Assembly: GCA_964517665.1 (NCBI GenBank)
Contig: CAZFCY010000166.1
Coordinates: 1 to 11,001, forward strand
Length of the DNA stretch: 11,001 nucleotides
Source: Congregicoccus sp964517665
GTDB lineage: Bacteria > Verrucomicrobiota > Verrucomicrobiia > Opitutales > Opitutaceae
Reading direction: 5' to 3'
The notes under the pieces are model-generated. The model did no database searches and was not told the DNA's origin. It worked only from the letters and a program-made list of their open reading frames with translations. Below, piece by piece: positions 6,958-11,001 of the stretch. The translations under genes and the position numbers were made by a program. Position 1 is the stretch's first letter, and the number at the start of each line of letters is the position of its first letter.

Positions 6958-6973
6958 CCGAAGCTTGCTTCGG
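6958..6973. repeat. Short perfect hairpin with GCTTGC apex
   Basis: CCGAAGC (6958-6964), TT and GCTTCGG (6967-6973). Seven perfect pairs are possible, or six with a CTTG tetraloop. It has the same apex as the hairpin at 7156-7175, and together they bracket the two REPIN-like modules. Confidence 0.6.
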
Positions 6974-6984
6974 CCTGGATTTCC

Positions 6985-7048
6985 TGGAGGGACGCCCTCC
7001 GTGTCGTCCGCCGATCCCGGACCGGACCAGACAGAGCTGGTCCCTCCA
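6985..7048. repeat. REPIN-like module A: two inverted REP-like units
   Basis: Bounded by perfect 9-bp inverted ends, TGGAGGGAC (6985-6993) and GTCCCTCCA (7040-7048). Plus-strand unit (6985-7009): head TGGAG, arm GGACGCC, loop CTCCGT, arm GTCGTCC, with one mismatched pair. Minus-strand unit (7048-7024): head TGGAG, arm GGACCAG, loop CTCTGT, arm CTGGTCC, perfect. The spacer is 14 bp. Each unit has 25 bases. Two oppositely oriented REP units with a short head are the definition of a REPIN, the kind of element mobilised by RAYT transposases; no RAYT gene lies in the window. Confidence 0.7.
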
Positions 7049-7072
7049 TTTCAAACCTTGTCCTCATCTCCC

Positions 7073-7152
7073 TGGAGGGACGACGCCGTGTCGTCCGGTT
7101 GGAGAAACGAGAGCCGGGGGTATTCGCGGACCGGACGGAGCCGGTCCCTCCA
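7073..7152. repeat. REPIN-like module B: two inverted REP-like units
   Basis: Same plan as module A, with the same 9-bp inverted ends at 7073-7081 and 7144-7152. Plus-strand unit (7073-7096): head TGGAG, arm GGACGAC, loop GCCGT (one base shorter), arm GTCGTCC, perfect. Minus-strand unit (7152-7128): head TGGAG, arm GGACCGG, loop CTCCGT, arm CCGGTCC, perfect. The spacer is 31 bp. Between the two minus-strand units the inner pair changes from A-T to G-C on both arms, keeping the stem. Confidence 0.7.
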
Positions 7153-7155
7153 ATG

Positions 7156-7175
7156 CCGCGGGGCTTGCCCCGCGG
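7156..7175. repeat. Very stable GC hairpin with GCTTGC apex
   Basis: CCGCGGGGC (7156-7164), TT and GCCCCGCGG (7167-7175): a perfect 9-bp inverted repeat, or 8 bp with a CTTG tetraloop. It lies 24 bases beyond the stop of the minus-strand ABC transporter gene and could protect its mRNA 3' end. No T-run follows on the minus strand. Confidence 0.6.
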
Positions 7176-7199
7176 ATCTTTACTGGCGGTTGAAACCAC

Positions 7200-8942
7200 T
7201 CAGCGCTGCTGGTCGTAGAGCGCGCGATAGACGGGGTTGTCGCGGTGGAGGGATTCGTGGTTGCCGGAGCCGATGATCCTGCCGTTTTCGAAGACGAGGA
7301 TGAGGCTGGCGTTGCGGATCGTGCTGAAGCGGTGGGCGATGATGAAGACCGTCTTTCCGACCACGAGCCGCGCGAGCGCATGCTGGATCATGACCTCGCT
7401 CTCGGCGTCGAGGGCCGAGGTCGCCTCGTCGAGGATGAGGATGGGCGCGTTGCGCAGGAAGGCGCGGGCGAGCGCGATGCGCTGGCGTTGTCCGCCGGAA
7501 AGACTCGCCCCGCGCTCGCCCACGATCGTGTGGTATCCATCCGGCAACGACAGGATGAAATCGTGGATGCACGCATCGCGGGCGGCCGCCTCCGCTTCGT
7601 CGCGCGAGGCCTGCGGGCGGCCGACGAGGATGTTGGCGAGCACGGTGTCGTTGAACAGGAGCGAGTCCTGCGGCACGATCGCGATCTGCCGTCGCAGGTC
7701 GGCGAGGCGAAACCGGCGGACGTCGGCGCCGTCGATCTTCACCGCGCCGGCGGTGGCGTCGTAGAAACGCGGCACGAGGTTGGCGAAGGTCGATTTGCCC
7801 GCGCCGCTCGGGCCGACGAGCGCGCAGACCGTGCCGGCGGGGATCGAGACCGAGACGTCGATCAACGCGGGCGCCTCGCCGTAACTGAAACTCACATGCT
7901 CGAACGCGATCCCGCCGGTCGCGCGATCGAGTTCGAGCGGATCGGGCGGGTCGGTGATGTCGAGCGGCTCGTCGAGCACGGCCTCGATCCGGTCGAGCGC
8001 GGCTTCGCCCCGGCGCAGTTCGTTGCTGATGAGGCCGAGTTTTTTCACCGGCTCGTAGCTCATGTAGAGCGCGCCGACGAGCGCGAGAAAGGTTTCCAGC
8101 GGCATGTTCACGCGGTGGGCGAGAAGGAGCGTCAGCGCGATCCCGACGGCGGAGATGAACTCGATCGTGGGCGAGAGCGCCTGCGCGTACTTCACCACCT
8201 TCATTTGCAGGCGGAAGAGATTGCGGATCGTCGCTCGGAAACGGGAGATCTCCCGCCCTTCCAGGCCGAAGGCGCGCACCTCGCGCACCGCGCCGAGATT
8301 CTCGCTGAAATGCGCGGTGACCGATCCCATTTCCTTCTGCACCTCGCGGGCGCGGCGCAGCAGTTTTTTGCCGACATAACGGATCGGAAAAACCGTGAGC
8401 GGGATCAACGCGAGCCCGCCGAGGATGACCCAGACATCCGGGTTTTTCGTCGCGAGATAGACGATGGCCGCGAGCGCGCTGAGGAGCGTGACGGGCTGTT
8501 TGAAGGCCTCGTTGGCCACGAGCGTGAGCGTGACCTGCAACTGATTCGTGTCCGCCATGCCGCGCGAGATGAGATCGCCGGCGGTGTTGCGGCCGAAAAA
8601 CGCGAGCGGCAGGTGCTGCAGCCGCGCGAAGTAGCGCGTGCGGATCGCCTCGAGGATGCGCACGCCGCAGAGTTGGATGAGGTAGCTGTTGCCGTAGCCG
8701 CCGAGCCCGCGGGCGAGGAAGACGGCGGGCAGCCAGAGTATATAGAGCGCCAGCTCGCGCAGCGGCACCTCCATCGCATGCGTCGCCGGATCCTCCGCGA
8801 AGATCTTCGGAAAGATCTCGTTCATCGCATAGGGCAGCGCGAAGCCGCTCGCGATGCCATAGACCGCCGCGCACAAAAGCGCGCCGGCCAGCGGCCAGCG
8901 CACGTCTTTGACGAGTTGCAGGTAGGGCAGGAAGCGTTTCAC
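7200..8942 (-). CDS. MsbA-like ABC exporter half-transporter (TMD-NBD fusion)
   Basis: Inner-membrane exporter that dimerises; lipid A or another lipid or drug is the likely cargo. From GTG 8942 it has 580 residues, the size of MsbA-type proteins. The N-terminal transmembrane domain (about 1-310) has six predicted helices and the GDLISRG region near 122-128. The ATPase domain has Walker A GPSGAGKS (377-384), Q-loop Gln425, signature LSGGQ (481-485), Walker B ILILDE (501-506) with catalytic Glu506, D-loop SALD and H-loop His537, so it is fully competent. A TTG at 8990 would add 16 residues that are just the translation of the octamer repeat, so I reject it. GTG 8942 has no Shine-Dalgarno sequence. 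The gene follows oppC by 102 bp on the same strand, yet it carries its own membrane domain and cannot stand in for OppD/OppF. Cargo is inferred only from the family. Confidence 0.9.
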   Translation of the reverse strand: MKRFLPYLQLVKDVRWPLAGALLCAAVYGIASGFALPYAMNEIFPKIFAEDPATHAMEVPLRELALYILWLPAVFLARGLGGYGNSYLIQLCGVRILEAIRTRYFARLQHLPLAFFGRNTAGDLISRGMADTNQLQVTLTLVANEAFKQPVTLLSALAAIVYLATKNPDVWVILGGLALIPLTVFPIRYVGKKLLRRAREVQKEMGSVTAHFSENLGAVREVRAFGLEGREISRFRATIRNLFRLQMKVVKYAQALSPTIEFISAVGIALTLLLAHRVNMPLETFLALVGALYMSYEPVKKLGLISNELRRGEAALDRIEAVLDEPLDITDPPDPLELDRATGGIAFEHVSFSYGEAPALIDVSVSIPAGTVCALVGPSGAGKSTFANLVPRFYDATAGAVKIDGADVRRFRLADLRRQIAIVPQDSLLFNDTVLANILVGRPQASRDEAEAAARDACIHDFILSLPDGYHTIVGERGASLSGGQRQRIALARAFLRNAPILILDEATSALDAESEVMIQHALARLVVGKTVFIIAHRFSTIRNASLILVFENGRIIGSGNHESLHRDNPVYRALYDQQR

Positions 8943-8950
8943 GGCAGGAA

Positions 8951-8990
8951 GGAGTGAGGGAGTAAGGGAGTGACGGAGTAAGGGAGACAA
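8951..8990. repeat. Phased octamer repeat, five units, upstream of the ABC gene
   Basis: Five exact-length 8-nt units on the plus strand: GGAGTGAG, GGAGTAAG, GGAGTGAC, GGAGTAAG and GGAGACAA. The core is GGAG. It directly precedes the ABC transporter start on the minus strand, where it reads as a pyrimidine tract and can be translated as a spurious leader. Confidence 0.85.
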
Positions 8991-9013
8991 GCTCCGGTAG
9001 TCTGCTGCAAGGT

Positions 9014-9042
9014 TCCCTCCCTCCCTTTCCCTTATTCCCTCC
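9014..9042. repeat. Pyrimidine tract facing the octamer repeat
   Basis: A near-pure C/T stretch built of CCCT, CCCTT and TTATTCCCT pieces, ending just beyond the oppC stop codon. Its complement (GGAGGGAATAAGGG type) resembles the GGAGTAAG units at 8951-8990 in inverted orientation, so the two tracts can pair imperfectly across a 23-bp spacer (8991-9013). Confidence 0.5.
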
Positions 9043-9044
9043 GA

Positions 9045-9995
9045 TCAATCCTTCGACGCGCGGACATCGAGGGCGTCGCGGAGGCCGTCGCCGAGGAAGT
9101 TGAGCGAGAAGAGGGTGAGCGAGAAGATTGTGCCGGGAAACACGAGCAGCCAGGGAAACTCCTCCATCTTGTCCGCGCCCTCCTTGATCAGCGACCCGAG
9201 CGAACTCATCGGCGCCTGCACGCCGAGGCCGAGGAAGCTGAGAAACGCCTCCAGCAGCATCACCGCGGGAATCGTCAGCGTGGTGTAGACGATGACCGGC
9301 CCGATCGCGTTTGGGATCATGTGGCGCGCGATGATGCGGCTCTTGCGCAGCCCGAGCGAGAACGCGGCCTCGATGAACTCCTGCCGCCGCAGGGCCATGA
9401 CCTGGCCCCGGACGATCCGCGCCATGGTCAGCCACTCGACCGCGCCGATCGCGGCGAAGAGGATGAGCAGGTTCCATGTGGGCCCGAGGTTGTATTGCTT
9501 CGCGAAGGCATCGCTGAAAACCATGAGCAGGATGACGAAGATGGTGAACGGCAGCGCGTAGAGAATATCGACCACGCGCATCATCACGGCGTCGAGTTTC
9601 CCGCCGTGGAAACCCGCCACCGCGCCCCACGCGACGCCGATGGTGAGCGAGACAAATGTCGCGCACAGCCCGACCGCGAGCGAGATGCGGCCGCCGTAAA
9701 GAAGGCGCGCGAGCATGTCGCGCCCGAGCACGTCGGTCCCGAGCCAGTGTTCCGCGCTGGGCGGGCTGGCCCCCAGCTCGAGGTCCACTTCGCGATAAGT
9801 CGTCGAGATGACCCACGGCCCGATCGCGCACACGAGCGCGAAAAACACGATGAACACACCGGCGACGACGGCGAGGTGGTTCTTGCGCAGGCGGCTCCAC
9901 GCATCCTTCCAGAGTGACGTTCCGACCTCGGCGTCGGCGATCGGCGCGCCGGTGGGATCGGCGATTGCGGCGGGCGTTTCCATGGCCGGTTTCAT
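9045..9995 (-). CDS. OppC/DppC-type peptide ABC importer permease
   Basis: Inner-membrane permease that pairs with OppB to form the channel of a peptide-type (or nickel/oligosaccharide-type) ABC importer. From ATG 9995 it has 316 residues, near the family's 300. An OppC_N segment with the first membrane helix (about 39-62) is followed by the diagnostic HWLGTDVLGRD (83-93), then the permease domain with the EAA coupling loop (209-228: EAA, Gly215, His225, Pro228), which docks on the ATPase. The start is fixed by context: the ATG overlaps the oppB stop as ATGA (9995-9992), implying translational coupling. A GTG at 10022 would add nine residues inside oppB and is unlikely. No OppD or OppF gene follows; the next gene is an exporter. 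Confidence 0.93.
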   Translation of the reverse strand: MKPAMETPAAIADPTGAPIADAEVGTSLWKDAWSRLRKNHLAVVAGVFIVFFALVCAIGPWVISTTYREVDLELGASPPSAEHWLGTDVLGRDMLARLLYGGRISLAVGLCATFVSLTIGVAWGAVAGFHGGKLDAVMMRVVDILYALPFTIFVILLMVFSDAFAKQYNLGPTWNLLILFAAIGAVEWLTMARIVRGQVMALRRQEFIEAAFSLGLRKSRIIARHMIPNAIGPVIVYTTLTIPAVMLLEAFLSFLGLGVQAPMSSLGSLIKEGADKMEEFPWLLVFPGTIFSLTLFSLNFLGDGLRDALDVRASKD

Positions 9996-10909
9996 TCGAG
10001 CCGCAGCTTCGGGTTGAGCCACACGACCGCGATGTCCACGAGCAGGTTGAAGGAGATGATGAGCGCCGCGTAGAGGATGACCGTGCCGGTCACGAGCGTG
10101 TAGTCGCGATTGAAGGCGGAGTTCACGAACTCACGGCCGAGCCCGGGAATCTGGAATATGGTTTCGATCACAAACGAGCCGCTGATGATCCCCGCCAGCG
10201 CCGGTCCGAGAAACGACACGACCGGCAGCAGGCCGCCCTTGAGCGCGTGCTTCAAGATCACGCGCGCCTCGCTCGCGCCCTTCGCCCGCGCCGTGCGGAT
10301 GAAGTCCTGCGAGAGGATCTCGCGCATCCCGCCGCGTGTGAGCCGCGCGATGTAGGCCGCGTAAACTCCGCCGAGCGTGAGCGCGGGGAGCACGCGGTCC
10401 TCGAGCCCGTACCAACCCGAGGCGTTGAACCAGCCCAGACCGATCGCGAAGAGCAGCACGAGCAACGGACCGAGCACGAATGTCGGCAGGCAGATCCCGG
10501 CCATCGCGAAGGACGACGGAATGTAGTCGAGCGCCGTGTTCGGCTTGAGCGACGACACCACGCCGGCCGTCAATCCGAGGACCAGCGCGACGAGCAGCGC
10601 CCACGCGCCCAGCTCGAGCGAAACGGGGAGCTTGCTCGCGATGATTTCGTTCACCGTCCGGTTTGGGTATTTGAACGAGGGGCCGAGGTCGCCCTTCAAG
10701 AGCGCGCCGAGGTAGTCGAGGTATTGCGCGCCGAGCGGCTTGTCCAAGCCGTAGTGCGCCTCGAGGTTGCGCAGCACCTCCGGCGTCACCGCCTTCTCCG
10801 CGGAGAAAGGTCCGCCGGGGACGAAGCGCACCATGAAAAAAGTGACGGTGATCAGAACGAAAATCGTCGGGATGGCCTGGAAGAGCCGTGTGGCGATGAA
10901 TCGAAACAC
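9992..10909 (-). CDS. OppB/DppB-type peptide ABC importer permease
   Basis: First membrane permease of the same importer. The 305 residues match the family (E. coli OppB 306). It begins MFRFIATRLFQAIPTI, the typical first helix, followed by the periplasmic FVPGGPF segment (29-35) and the LDKPLGAQY motif (55-63). The permease domain has its EAA-like loop at DFIRTARAKGA (202-212) with His221, and the conserved SFVIETIF and IPGLGREF segments near 245-262. The GTG at 10909 is chosen because it gives the family's N terminus; the frame is open further upstream to the window edge but holds no start codon there. No Shine-Dalgarno sequence is seen. It overlaps oppC by four bases. The substrate-binding protein OppA is not seen; it may lie beyond 11001. 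Confidence 0.94.
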   Translation of the reverse strand: MFRFIATRLFQAIPTIFVLITVTFFMVRFVPGGPFSAEKAVTPEVLRNLEAHYGLDKPLGAQYLDYLGALLKGDLGPSFKYPNRTVNEIIASKLPVSLELGAWALLVALVLGLTAGVVSSLKPNTALDYIPSSFAMAGICLPTFVLGPLLVLLFAIGLGWFNASGWYGLEDRVLPALTLGGVYAAYIARLTRGGMREILSQDFIRTARAKGASEARVILKHALKGGLLPVVSFLGPALAGIISGSFVIETIFQIPGLGREFVNSAFNRDYTLVTGTVILYAALIISFNLLVDIAVVWLNPKLRLE

Positions 10910-10925
10910 GCGAGTGGCTTCGAGG

Positions 10926-10960
10926 GTGAAGCGTGAAGGGTGAAGAGTGAAGAGTGAAAA
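10926..10960. repeat. Phased heptamer repeat, five units, upstream of oppB
   Basis: Five 7-nt units on the plus strand: GTGAAGC, GTGAAGG, GTGAAGA, GTGAAGA and GTGAAAA. The core is GTGAA. It begins 16 bases upstream of the oppB GTG start (minus strand), where it reads as a TTCAC-containing pyrimidine tract. The remaining 41 bases to the right edge show nothing recognisable. Confidence 0.85.
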
Positions 10961-11001
10961 GAGAGCGCGCGGCTTTTCACAGAGCTGGTTGGTTCTGTCC
11001 T

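Larger units (their letters stand above)
6873..7199. other. Intergenic palindrome array between convergent genes
   Basis: This 327-bp gap separates two converging genes (the receptor and the ABC transporter). It contains no credible ORF; instead almost its whole length is palindromic. In order: a T7 run (6877-6883) without a clear stem; a long imperfect hairpin (6892-6928); a CTTG-type hairpin (6958-6973); two REPIN-like modules (6985-7048 and 7073-7152); and a second CTTG-type hairpin (7156-7175). These may also serve as 3'-end stabilisers for both genes, but no classic stem-plus-T-run terminator is seen. Confidence 0.8.

Noticed and set aside
7245..8957. A 570-codon plus-strand open frame opposite the ABC exporter
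   Set aside because: It mirrors the exporter gene, with low-complexity R/E/D/H composition and no recognisable domain.
8943..8990. 16-residue N-terminal extension of the ABC exporter from TTG 8990
   Set aside because: All the added codons come from the octamer repeat; GTG 8942 begins the recognisable first membrane segment.
7180..9900. A 906-codon minus-strand open frame spanning the ABC exporter and oppC
   Set aside because: It is an alternative frame of two well-supported genes and runs through the intergenic repeat; the translation is arginine-rich and motif-free.

Overview
The window is high-GC bacterial chromosome with nine protein genes on both strands. It has no RNA genes, no CRISPR array and no phage or insertion-sequence genes that I can see. 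My best guess for the source is a Gram-negative bacterium of the Verrucomicrobiota, perhaps Opitutales. The reasons are a TonB-dependent outer-membrane receptor, a Trk potassium system, very high GC at third codon positions, start codons without Shine-Dalgarno sequences, and gaps rich in hairpins and short tandem repeats. This placement is inference; no single marker in the window proves it.

Layout, left to right. On the plus strand: lexA (58-687), with a perfect GAAC-N4-GTTC operator-like dyad just upstream, then a small 4Fe-4S ferredoxin (909-1145) closed by two tandem intrinsic terminators. On the minus strand, read right to left: a 103-residue, almost uncharged membrane protein (4610-4299), trkA (4197-2845) and trkH (2739-1264), probably one transcriptional unit for potassium uptake. 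The membrane gene diverges, across a 354-bp gap, from a plus-strand TonB-dependent receptor (4965-6872). A 327-bp gap (6873-7199) then holds a dense array of palindromes. The rest is minus strand: oppB-like (10909-9992) and oppC-like (9995-9045) permease genes, coupled by an ATGA overlap, followed by an exporter-type ABC half-transporter of the MsbA kind (8942-7200).

How the genes work together. TrkA (two NAD-binding RCK halves) gates the TrkH channel. OppB and OppC together form the membrane channel of a peptide-type ABC importer. Its binding protein may lie beyond the right edge, and its ATPases (OppD/OppF) are not next to it. The TonB receptor, the ferredoxin and the small membrane protein have no partner genes here that would fix their substrates.

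The most interesting material is between the genes. Gap 6873-7199 contains two REPIN-like modules. Each is a pair of inverted REP-like units with a TGGAG head, a covarying hairpin and a CTCCGT-type loop. A related single unit with a GGGAG head lies at 4267-4292. Three other gaps each hold exactly five phased copies of a 7- or 8-nt unit, always just upstream of a minus-strand gene.
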